A stretch of 32,710 bases of DNA from CALJEL01 sp041082235 (lineage in GTDB: Bacteria; Nitrospirota; Thermodesulfovibrionia; Thermodesulfovibrionales; CALJEL01): contig JBDOIG010000298.1 of NCBI GenBank assembly GCA_041082235.1, positions 1 to 32,710 of the forward strand, given 5' to 3'. A program made the translations under genes and the position numbers. Each line of letters opens with the position of its first letter. Position 1 is the first letter of the stretch. The notes beneath the pieces are model-generated. The model was not told the DNA's origin. It saw only the letters and a list, made by a program, of their open reading frames with translations, and did no database searches. Shown one piece after another: positions 1 through 6,173 of the stretch.

Positions 1-950
1 AAAAACCTCTTATTCTCCATGAACCACTTAATGGTTCTGTCTATTCCCTCTTCAAGGGAGACCTCTGGTGCCCAGCCGAGTAGTTCCTTTGACCTTGTAA
101 TATCTGCCCATGTTGCCTTCATGTCAGCAGGATGCCCTGGTTTAAAGTCTATTACAGCCTTTTTGCCAAGACCTTCTTCTATTAATCTTATGAGATACAA
201 GAGTTCCACTGGCCTGTCATTACCGAGATTAAATATCTCATAGCCCTTTACATCAAGGCATCTTATTGTCCCATCTGCAATGTCATCCACATAGGTGAAG
301 TCCCTCCTCTGTGTGCCATCTCCATATACAGTGATAGGTTTATTGTTGTATATATTTTTTATGAATCTAAAATAGCTCATATCAGGTCTTCCTGCTGGTC
401 CATAGACTGTAAAGTATCTCGGCGCTATCACATCAAGTCCATAAAGATAATGATAAGTATAGCCAAGAAGCTCTGCTGCCTTTTTTGTTGCTCCATAGGG
501 TGAAAGGGGCCTGTCAGTAATAGCATCCTCTTTAAAGGGCATCTCTGCAAAGCTATAAAGGCTTGATGTGGAGGCAAGTATAATTTTTTTAACTCCATAC
601 TGCCTTGCACACTCAAGGATGTTCAGTGTTCCTTTTGTATTTGTATCAAGATATACCCAGGGGTCTTCAAGGGATGCCCTCACACCTGCCCTCGCAGCAA
701 GATGTAGGATGGCATCAAATTTATTTGCTTTGAAAAGTCTCCTTAATGAGCCAATCTCAGAGACATCCATCCTGTGAAATTTAAAGTTTTTATATCCCTG
801 AAGTCCCTTTATCCTCCATCTCTTCAATGACGGGTCATAATAGTCATTGAGATTATCTATACCTGTAACCCTGTTACCCTTTTTAAGGATAAGTTCAGAG
901 ACCTTCCAGCCAATGAATCCTGCGGCTCCTGTGACAAGATAATGCTTCAT
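1..950 (-). CDS. NAD-dependent nucleotide-sugar epimerase, UDP-glucuronate 4-epimerase-like (3' end cut by window edge)
   Basis: Extended short-chain dehydrogenase/reductase that probably interconverts UDP-sugars for surface polysaccharide. I translated it from the ATG at 950; about 316 codons are visible and the C terminus runs off the window. Visible signs are the N-terminal Rossmann motif GAAGFIG (residues 8-14), an AxSTSSLY stretch near 127-132 and the catalytic YGATK (Tyr152, Lys156), then RYFTVYGPAGRPDM and a YGDGTQRRDFTYVDD segment typical of this family. The late DMKATWADI stretch resembles UDP-glucuronate epimerases (known family feature), but UDP-glucose 4-epimerase or a dehydratase cannot be excluded. 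Its ATG overlaps the mqnD stop as ATGA, so the two are translationally coupled. Confidence 0.88.
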   Translation of the reverse strand, partial: MKHYLVTGAAGFIGWKVSELILKKGNRVTGIDNLNDYYDPSLKRWRIKGLQGYKNFKFHRMDVSEIGSLRRLFKANKFDAILHLAARAGVRASLEDPWVYLDTNTKGTLNILECARQYGVKKIILASTSSLYSFAEMPFKEDAITDRPLSPYGATKKAAELLGYTYHYLYGLDVIAPRYFTVYGPAGRPDMSYFRFIKNIYNNKPITVYGDGTQRRDFTYVDDIADGTIRCLDVKGYEIFNLGNDRPVELLYLIRLIEEGLGKKAVIDFKPGHPADMKATWADITRSKELLGWAPEVSLEEGIDRTIKWFMENKRF

Positions 951-1750
951 AAGATATCCTCCATTTCTTTAAGCCTCTCTATGGCCTGTCCTCCCTGAGA
1001 ACCCATGTGAATGGTAAAGTCATTCACATAAAGTCTTATATGTTTCATTATCACATCCTCTGAGAGCTCCTGGCTGTATCTTTTAATATAAGGCATGGCC
1101 TGAGAAATATTGTTAAGACCATAAACTACTGAATCATGAATAAGTGAATCTATCTTTTTAATCAAATCATCACCAAGACTCTTTTTTGCAATTATGCAGC
1201 CCAGAGGAATGGGAAGTCCTGTATCAGACTCCCACCACTCACCGAGATCTATAAGTGCCTTGAGGCCTGCTGCCTCATAGGTGAACCTTGATTCATGGAT
1301 TATAATGCCTGCCCTCACCTCTCCAGAACTCACAGCAGGGATTATTCTGTCAAAAGTCATGAATCTCGGTACAAAAGAGAAATCCCTGAAATTTTTTTTA
1401 ATGAATGCCCTGAAGAGGAGAAAGGCAGTGGTGAGCCTTCCTGGTATTGCTATCTCTGAGCCATTAAGTTCTGTAATTGAAGTCACATTCCTTGTAACAA
1501 GGAGTGGTCCACAACCTCTACCTATTGCTGCACCAGAATTTAAAAGCTCATACCTGTCATGGACCCTGAGATAGGCTGCAACAGATACCTTTGTGACATC
1601 AAGCTCACCAGCCATGGCCTTTTCATTCAGGGTCTGAACATCTGCTATGGATTCTTTAAAAATGACATCATTCTGCAGTATCCCATTCATAAGTGCATAA
1701 AATACAAGGGTATCATTTGGACATGAGGAAAAGCCAAGAGTGAGGAGCAT
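947..1750 (-). CDS. mqnD: 1,4-dihydroxy-6-naphthoate synthase (futalosine pathway)
   Basis: Periplasmic-binding-protein-fold enzyme that cleaves cyclic dehypoxanthine futalosine to 1,4-dihydroxy-6-naphthoate in the menaquinone pathway lacking MenF-MenC. The protein opens with LGFSSCPNDTLVFYAL, the family's substrate-binding N terminus, followed by the VSVAAYLRV region and GAAIGRGCGPLLV. The frame is open upstream to an ATG at 1831, but those 27 extra residues are encoded by a repeat element (1767-1936) and are unlike the family. The ATG at 1750, preceded by GAGAGGG, restores the usual N terminus. The MqnA paralogue is a related alternative; the SSCPNDT start favours MqnD. No other mqn gene is in view. 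It overlaps the downstream epimerase by 4 nt. Confidence 0.88.
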   Translation of the reverse strand: MLLTLGFSSCPNDTLVFYALMNGILQNDVIFKESIADVQTLNEKAMAGELDVTKVSVAAYLRVHDRYELLNSGAAIGRGCGPLLVTRNVTSITELNGSEIAIPGRLTTAFLLFRAFIKKNFRDFSFVPRFMTFDRIIPAVSSGEVRAGIIIHESRFTYEAAGLKALIDLGEWWESDTGLPIPLGCIIAKKSLGDDLIKKIDSLIHDSVVYGLNNISQAMPYIKRYSQELSEDVIMKHIRLYVNDFTIHMGSQGGQAIERLKEMEDIL

Positions 1751-1766
1751 CCCTCTCTTGCTGGTA

Positions 1767-1936
1767 GGAATGGTAGGGTGTGCCGAAAAGCCTTTATTGC
1801 GACACCTTAATGTAGGTTTTTTCATCAACATTACCGAACATAACCTTCTTCACCATTTGGTGATAAACTTCTTGTTACATGATAAATAAATTTTTTTGTC
1901 GCCTTATAAAGGCCTTGAGGCATACACTGTTATTCC
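1767..1936. repeat. MITE-like intergenic element, copy 1
   Basis: About 170 bp lying between the mqnD start and the trpS stop. The ends are imperfect inverted repeats: the left end reads GGAATGGTAGGGTGTGCCG and the right end GGCATACACTGTTATTCC. Inside come CGACACC, then AATGT...ACATT, a perfect central TCACCA-TT-TGGTGA palindrome, and a distal ACATGATAAATAAA stretch. The same order of blocks occurs at 28353-28520, agreeing at roughly nine positions in ten, and the outer thirds recur at 3012-3162. No transposase is encoded. Whether it moves, and by what enzyme, cannot be told from one window. Confidence 0.8.
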
Positions 1937-1961
1937 TTCACATTTCTATCAAAATTTTCGT

Positions 1962-2945
1962 TCACTGATTTATCCCCATTGTTTCCCTTACAATCCGCAT
2001 GGTCTCCTGAGCAACAAGCCTCGCCTTTTTTGAACCTTCTTCAACAATCTCCCTGAGAAGCTCTGGCTTTTCTGAATAGTATTTTCTTTTTTCCCATATG
2101 GGTTCAAGCATTAAAAATAGATTCTTCAGAAGAATATGTTTGCACTCAATACAACCGATTCCTGCAGTCCTGCAGCCCTTTGCGACCTCATCCTGTTCTT
2201 CCTTTGTTGAAAATATCTTATGAAGCTGAAAAACAGGAGAGAGTTCAGGATTTCCAGGGTCATAACGCCTTTTCCTTGCAGGATCTGTCATCATTGTCAT
2301 TATCTTCTGCCTCACAACCTCTGGTGAATCCGAGAGGTATATAGCATTTCCATAACTCTTTGACATCTTCCTTCCATCAACACCAGGTACCTTTGGAAAT
2401 TCAGTAAGAAGGGGTTCTGGTTCAGGGAAAATTTCCCTGTAGAGAAAATTGAACCTCCTCGCTATCTCCCTTGTTATCTCAAGGTGTGGTACCTGGTCTA
2501 TACCCACAGGAACATACTCTGCCCTGTAAATGAGTATGTCTGCTGCCTGAAGTACCGGGTAGCCAAGAAATCCATAGGTGTCAAGGTCCCTGTCCTTTAT
2601 CTCTTCTTTCTTTTCCTTATAGGTCGGGACGCGCTCAAGCCATCCAAGGGGTGTAATCATGCTTAAAAGTATATGAAGCTCTGCATGCTCAAGGACCTTT
2701 GACTGGATAAATATAACAGACCTCTCAGGGTCTATGCCTGCTGATAGCCAGTTTATAAGAAGGTCATCAGTAAATTCCTTTATTACAGAAGGAGCCTGAT
2801 AATTGGATGTAAGGGCGTGCCAGTCAGCCACAAAATAAAAGCACTCATATCTTTCCTGAAGGCTCACCCAGTTTCTGAGTGCTCCCACAAGATTCCCAAG
2901 ATGAAGTCGTCCACTTGGTTGCATTCCACTTAAAACCCTTTTCAT
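1962..2945 (-). CDS. trpS: Tryptophanyl-tRNA synthetase
   Basis: Class I aminoacyl-tRNA synthetase that charges tRNA-Trp in the cytoplasm. It has the SGMQPSGRLHLGN N terminus containing the HIGH-type motif and KMSKS near residues 193-197; its length of about 327 aa is normal. The ATG at 2945 gives the usual MKRVLSGMQPSG start; a TTG at 2951 would add two residues. The C-terminal half carries C-x6-C-x2-C (in KGCRTAGIGCIECK), resembling the iron-sulfur motif of Thermotoga maritima TrpRS, but the first of the four cysteines is a serine here (PELSPVF). A single-gene unit: a good -10 box lies 8 nt upstream and no Shine-Dalgarno is visible. Confidence 0.97.
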   Translation of the reverse strand: MKRVLSGMQPSGRLHLGNLVGALRNWVSLQERYECFYFVADWHALTSNYQAPSVIKEFTDDLLINWLSAGIDPERSVIFIQSKVLEHAELHILLSMITPLGWLERVPTYKEKKEEIKDRDLDTYGFLGYPVLQAADILIYRAEYVPVGIDQVPHLEITREIARRFNFLYREIFPEPEPLLTEFPKVPGVDGRKMSKSYGNAIYLSDSPEVVRQKIMTMMTDPARKRRYDPGNPELSPVFQLHKIFSTKEEQDEVAKGCRTAGIGCIECKHILLKNLFLMLEPIWEKRKYYSEKPELLREIVEEGSKKARLVAQETMRIVRETMGINQ

Positions 2946-2953
2946 GGTCAATT

Positions 2954-2983
2954 ATTATAAACTAATGCCACTGCCTTAGGCAA
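2954..2983 (-). promoter_or_regulatory. Promoter of trpS
   Basis: On the minus strand TTGCCT (2983-2978), an 18-nt spacer and a perfect TATAAT (2959-2954). Only 8 nt separate the -10 from the ATG at 2945, so the transcript should start at or next to the start codon. The -35 lies inside a small TGCCT-T-AGGCA inverted repeat. Confidence 0.65.
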
Positions 2984-3011
2984 AGCGAGTTTTTGAGCGT
3001 AAAGCGCAATA

Positions 3012-3162
3012 GAAATAGCTGGGTATGCTGAAAAGACTTTATTGCGACACCTTAATGTAAACTTTTAAATCAACATTACCAAACATAAAAGGGGCGAAAA
3101 GCCCCTTTGAGCTCTGCCCCTTTGAGCTTTATAAAGGCCTTGAGGCATACCCCGCTAATCAG
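3012..3162. repeat. MITE-like intergenic element, copy 2 (altered centre)
   Basis: Same family and orientation as the element at 1767-1936. The left third (GGGTATGCTGAAAAGACTTT, then ATTGCGACACCTTAATGTAA) and the right end (ATAAAGGCCTTGAGGCATAC) match. The middle is replaced by a different module: AAAGGGGC-GAAAA-GCCCCTTT, a perfect 8-bp-arm hairpin at 3088-3108, with a 12-bp direct repeat GCCCCTTTGAGC at 3101-3112 and 3116-3127. It lies in the 437-bp gap between trpS and the lytic transglycosylase; the rest of that gap holds the two promoters listed and a doubtful 33-codon ORF. Confidence 0.75.
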
Positions 3163-3277
3163 GAAATGTTTCTAATAGCAAATCTGGGTTTTAAGCTTTC
3201 CTGTCCAAACCGCAGGAAATACGCTTGCTACCCATTTAAGGCAAGAGCCCACAGAGAGTGTGTTTTTTGACAGTTTT

Positions 3278-3286
3278 TGATATAAT
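3278..3286 (+). promoter_or_regulatory. Extended -10 promoter upstream of the lytic transglycosylase gene
   Basis: TGATATAAT is a consensus extended -10 element. There is no good -35 at 16-18 nt; a TTGACA at 3267-3272 is only 8 nt away. It is followed at once by ATGACA-GTTTT-TGTCAT (3287-3303), an inverted repeat that could be an operator. TGACAGTTTTTG also occurs twice in direct orientation around the -10. The expected leader to 3404 is about 110 nt. Confidence 0.5.
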
Positions 3287-3388
3287 ATGACAGTTTTTGT
3301 CATGGATAACAACCATGGTGAAGTAAATCTTATTGTTTTTAAAAGAAAATTTTTATTATTTTCTTTAGCATGTTTTTTGCTAAATTAA
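3287..3388 (+). CDS. Possible 33-aa upstream peptide (doubtful)
   Basis: A short frame from ATG 3287 (or ATG 3302) to TAA at 3386-3388, directly upstream of the transglycosylase. The end reads KRKFLLFSLACFLLN, a basic-hydrophobic stretch like a truncated lipoprotein signal. No Shine-Dalgarno is visible, and a start at 3287 would touch the -10 box. Its stop abuts ATG 3389, so translational coupling is conceivable, but a chance ORF is more likely. I do not recognise it. Confidence 0.15.
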   Translation: MTVFVMDNNHGEVNLIVFKRKFLLFSLACFLLN

Positions 3389-3403
3389 ATGCGGAGGTGT
3401 ATG

Positions 3404-4660
3404 GTGCGTCCTGAACTGAAAAGGACTATGTATGGTTTCATAATTGTCTTTATAATTATTTTTATTCAATCTGCTTATGGTGACAATTCTATATCCGTGC
3501 TGGAAAACAAGGCCGAGCTCATCACTAATGACAATTCTTCAGACCAGAATAATACCTTAAAAACAGAGATACTGAATGATAAAGAAGAAGACACAGTTGC
3601 CTCTGTCTCAGAAGAAGATATCTATGACCTCAAGGTCCTGATTCATGATTATGATTCAAACGACCTTGCTGTAAGGGCTGTTGAAAGGCATATTAATACC
3701 TTTACAAATAGATTGAAGGACCGATTCAGTCTCTGGCTTTCAAGGGCAGGGATGTATATTGATACCATGAAGGAAATCCTTGTTGAGAATGGTCTACCGA
3801 AGGAACTTGTATTTTTACCATTAATAGAAAGTGGATTTAATACAAATGCCTATTCAAGAAGCAGGGCTGTAGGACCCTGGCAGTTCATAGCATCAACAGC
3901 AAAAAAATATGGTCTTACCATAAACTGGTGGATTGATGAAAGGCGCGATCCTGTAAAGTCTACGGAAGCTGCTGCCAGGTATCTAAAAGACCTCTACGAT
4001 ATGTTCAATTCCTGGCACCTTGCCATGGCAGCCTATAATGCTGGAGAAGGAAAGGTGCTCAGGGCTTTAAGAAAAACCAGGACAGATGACCACTGGACAC
4101 TCCTTCAGAAAAAACGCTATCTGAGAAGAGAGACAAGGGAGTATGTACCAAAATTTATAGCAGCAAGCCTCATCGCCCTTGAACCTGAGAAATATGGATT
4201 TGAAGATATTGATTACCATCAGCCTGTAGAGTTCACAGAGGTGGAGATTGAATCTCCTGTTGACCTTGAGGTTATAGCAAGGGCTGCAGAGACAGACCTT
4301 GAAACTATAAAGCTCCTGAACCCTGAACTGAAGAGATGGTGCACACCACCAGACCAAGCTACTTATAAGATAAGGATCCCTGCTGATAGAAAAGAGATAT
4401 TCCTTCAAAATCTATCATCCATTCCTAAGGAAGAAAGATATACTGTTAAAATTCATATTGTAAGGAGAGGTGAAACTATAGCAAAGATCGCAAAAAAATA
4501 TAAACTCCCTGAATCAGTAATCTATGCCCTGAACCCTGAAATAAAGGGGCATCCTCTCAAGCCCGATACAGAGATAAAACTCCCTCCTGATGGCTTTAAA
4601 CCAGACCCTGATGATCTCAAGAAAAAGAGAAGGTCTTACAGAAGGAGCCCTTCAGCCTGA
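3404..4660 (+). CDS. Membrane-bound lytic murein transglycosylase, MltD-like, with LysM domain
   Basis: Cleaves peptidoglycan glycan strands in the periplasm, forming 1,6-anhydro-MurNAc ends. After a signal segment (KRTMYGFIIVFIIIFIQSAYG) and a linker comes an SLT domain with IESGFNTNAYS (catalytic Glu about residue 142), GPWQFI and MAAYNAGEG, then a LysM-like segment and a clear LysM domain near the C terminus (VRRGETIAKIAKKYKLPESV). The frame opens at ATG 3389, but GGAGGT at 3393-3398 sits 5 nt before GTG 3404 and only 2 nt before ATG 3401, so GTG is preferred. Its end overlaps the convergent receiver gene by 9 nt with no terminator between them. Homologous family members usually carry LysM repeats, as here. 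Confidence 0.93.
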   Translation: MRPELKRTMYGFIIVFIIIFIQSAYGDNSISVLENKAELITNDNSSDQNNTLKTEILNDKEEDTVASVSEEDIYDLKVLIHDYDSNDLAVRAVERHINTFTNRLKDRFSLWLSRAGMYIDTMKEILVENGLPKELVFLPLIESGFNTNAYSRSRAVGPWQFIASTAKKYGLTINWWIDERRDPVKSTEAAARYLKDLYDMFNSWHLAMAAYNAGEGKVLRALRKTRTDDHWTLLQKKRYLRRETREYVPKFIAASLIALEPEKYGFEDIDYHQPVEFTEVEIESPVDLEVIARAAETDLETIKLLNPELKRWCTPPDQATYKIRIPADRKEIFLQNLSSIPKEERYTVKIHIVRRGETIAKIAKKYKLPESVIYALNPEIKGHPLKPDTEIKLPPDGFKPDPDDLKKKRRSYRRSPSA

Positions 4661-5023
4661 GCATCTTTTTACAATCTCTTCGAGGATCTGGGAAAGTTTG
4701 AATGGTTTGGATATAAAAAGGTCTGCACCGGCCTTGAGAAAGTCTTCCCTTTTTCTGTCTGCGCTTATTCCAATTATATATAAAGAGGGAGAGGGATTTA
4801 TTGAACGGAGCAATGCTGTCAGCTCTATACCATTTATACCGGGCATATCACAATCAGTGATTATAATATCAAAGGTCTCCTGTTTGAAAAGCTCAAGGCC
4901 TGAAAGACCATCCAGTGCAGTTCTTACATAAAAACCAGAAAGGCTGAGGAAATCCCTTAAAAGCTCGAGCAGGGCCACATCATTGTCTATTACAAGTATG
5001 CGATGTCTGCTCTCAGCAGGCAT
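4652..5023 (-). CDS. Stand-alone response regulator receiver protein (CheY-like)
   Basis: A 123-aa protein consisting only of a receiver domain. The acidic pocket is Asp13/Asp15 (VIDND), the phospho-acceptor is Asp57 in TDCDMPG, the switch Ser87 is in GISAD, and the conserved Lys106 is in ISKPF. There is no output domain, so it should act through protein contacts or in a phosphorelay. Its kinase is not adjacent. It is divergent from an XRE regulator, and its promoter contains a perfect palindrome, suggesting control by that neighbour (inference). ATG 5023 lies 5 nt after the -10 box. Confidence 0.93.
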   Translation of the reverse strand: MPAESRHRILVIDNDVALLELLRDFLSLSGFYVRTALDGLSGLELFKQETFDIIITDCDMPGINGIELTALLRSINPSPSLYIIGISADRKREDFLKAGADLFISKPFKLSQILEEIVKRCSG

Positions 5024-5028
5024 AGTAT

Positions 5029-5057
5029 TTTATACAACTTTTAGTTGTATATGTCAA
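5029..5057 (-). promoter_or_regulatory. Promoter of the receiver gene with built-in palindromic operator
   Basis: Minus strand TTGACA (5057-5052), exactly 17 nt, then TATAAA (5034-5029), 5 nt before ATG 5023. The interval 5031-5051 is the perfect palindrome TATACAACT-ttt-AGTTGTATA, filling the spacer and entering the -10. A further ACAACT half-site lies at 5063-5068. A repressor bound here would block this promoter; the divergent XRE protein encoded at 5120 is the obvious candidate (inference). Confidence 0.75.
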
Positions 5058-5119
5058 TAGACACAACTGTAAATTAGTGGACTTAATGATAGCAGTTGCC
5101 ATAATCTTCTGGCTAAGAT

Positions 5120-5470
5120 ATGAAAGACCACAGGAATCTCATAGGAAGATTGATAAGGAGATTCAGACTCCAGAAGGGCATATCCCAGATGGGGCTTGCC
5201 GAGCTGATAGGTGTATCCTATCAGCAGGTGCAGAAATATGAATCAGGGAAAAGCAGTATAAGTATTGAAAGGCTTCTTGATATAGCTGAGGCACTGGATA
5301 TACCTGTGAGCAGGTTCTTTCCATCAGAAAAAGAGCTTCTATATGAAGAGGAATCTCCCTATGGTGAGCTGACAGAGGAGGAGAAAAAGCTCCTGGAGCT
5401 TTTCAGGAGGATAAAGGACAGAAATACAAAAAAGGCCCTGTTCAGGATACTGGAGGGGATAAAGGATTAG
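5120..5470 (+). CDS. XRE-family helix-turn-helix transcriptional regulator
   Basis: A 116-aa Cro/C1-type DNA-binding protein. The helix-turn-helix spans about residues 8-62, with the SQMGLAELIGVSYQQVQKYE recognition segment, followed by an acidic C-terminal tail (ELTEEEKKLLELFRRIKDR) that may dimerise. No sensor domain is visible. It is divergent from the receiver gene with the palindrome at 5031-5051 between them, so autoregulation and control of the neighbour are plausible. No Shine-Dalgarno precedes ATG 5120. The 3' end overlaps the convergent hydrogenase protease gene by 29 nt. Confidence 0.92.
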   Translation: MKDHRNLIGRLIRRFRLQKGISQMGLAELIGVSYQQVQKYESGKSSISIERLLDIAEALDIPVSRFFPSEKELLYEEESPYGELTEEEKKLLELFRRIKDRNTKKALFRILEGIKD

Positions 5471-5969
5471 GAAGCTCTTTATATGAGAGCAATTTCTCTA
5501 TTATATTAAGCACAGATGGTATAACCTTCCTGACAGAAGGGGAAAGAGTAATGCCATAACCTGAAATGTCTTCAGGAACAATACCAACAATAATGGTCTC
5601 TATATCTTCCAGAAGGAGATTCATAATCTTAATACTCTCAATTATCCCGATCTGGTGAATGGCAAATTTGTGGAGGTCATTGCCCTCTATAATATCTTTT
5701 AATGAAAAGACATGTATGGTTCCCGGTTCTTCATCTGTAAGTATTGTATCTATTATTATAAGCCTCTTTATCCCCTCAAGGTAATTAAGCAGATCAATAC
5801 TTGAGACCCCTCCATCAAGGATCTTAACATGGGATGAAAATCTCATCTCCTTAAGACGATTTATAATATGAATTCCAGCCCCGTCATCCCTGAAGAGAAG
5901 ATTTCCCAGACCCACTATAAGGGTTTCAGGATAGCAGCTTTTCCCAGCGTGCAAGTCTCTCTCTAACAC
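5442..5969 (-). CDS. [NiFe]-hydrogenase maturation endopeptidase (HyaD/HybD/HycI family)
   Basis: Nickel-dependent protease that removes the C-terminal tail of the large subunit after Ni insertion. Visible family signs: VGLGNLLFRDDGAG (Asp in place of the usual Glu ligand), LIIIDTI (Asp ligand), FAIHQIGI (His ligand) and VGIVPEDISGYGITLSP. The frame is open to 6008, but GTG at 5969, with GGGGAG 6 nt upstream, is the best-supported start; it overlaps the 81-aa gene by 44 nt. It is the last gene of the hydrogenase operon, and its substrate is the large subunit two genes upstream, which still carries a 25-residue tail. Confidence 0.9.
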   Translation of the reverse strand: MLERDLHAGKSCYPETLIVGLGNLLFRDDGAGIHIINRLKEMRFSSHVKILDGGVSSIDLLNYLEGIKRLIIIDTILTDEEPGTIHVFSLKDIIEGNDLHKFAIHQIGIIESIKIMNLLLEDIETIIVGIVPEDISGYGITLSPSVRKVIPSVLNIIEKLLSYKELPNPLSPPVS

Positions 5970-6171
5970 CAAAATCTCCCCATAACTGTTTGACCCTGTC
6001 GTCAGCACAGATAGCCCTCACTAAATCTATCACCTTATCTTTTGATAAAATAACAGGGGCATCTATAGCCTCCCTTGCAGCAAGAAGAATCCTTGCAGCC
6101 ATCCCGGCACCGAAAGAATCCTCCAGAGTTTTTTTAACCTCATCCATCACCCTTTTAAGACTGTCATCCAT
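5926..6171 (-). CDS. Small protein of unknown function in the hydrogenase operon
   Basis: An 81-aa charged, mainly helical protein (start MDDSLKRVMDEVKKTLED, end RLARWEKLLS) without cysteines, signal or membrane segment. ATG 6171 follows GGAGGG by 8 nt; a TTG at 6186 is the only in-frame alternative. It starts 2 nt after the large-subunit stop and overlaps the protease gene, so it is co-translated with them. The position suggests an accessory or assembly role, but I recognise no family and assign none. One DNA-level argument that it is real is the snug fit between two genes with its own ribosome-binding site. Confidence 0.72.
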   Translation of the reverse strand: MDDSLKRVMDEVKKTLEDSFGAGMAARILLAAREAIDAPVILSKDKVIDLVRAICADDRVKQLWGDFGVRERLARWEKLLS

Positions 6172-6173
6172 CC

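Noticed and set aside
19..243. Plus-strand ORF over the epimerase gene
   Set aside because: Antisense shadow of a recognisable epimerase; the peptide has no family features.
1751..1831. N-terminal extension of MqnD as a real targeting sequence
   Set aside because: It is encoded by the repeat element, has no signal-peptide character, and the family N terminus starts at the ATG at 1750.
1767..3162. Repeats as a CRISPR array
   Set aside because: The copies are 150-170 bp, far apart and internally palindromic; there are no short regular repeats with spacers.
3267..3286. TTGACA with TATAAT as a classical promoter upstream of the transglycosylase
   Set aside because: The spacer is only 8 nt; the TATAAT is instead scored as an extended -10 without a -35.
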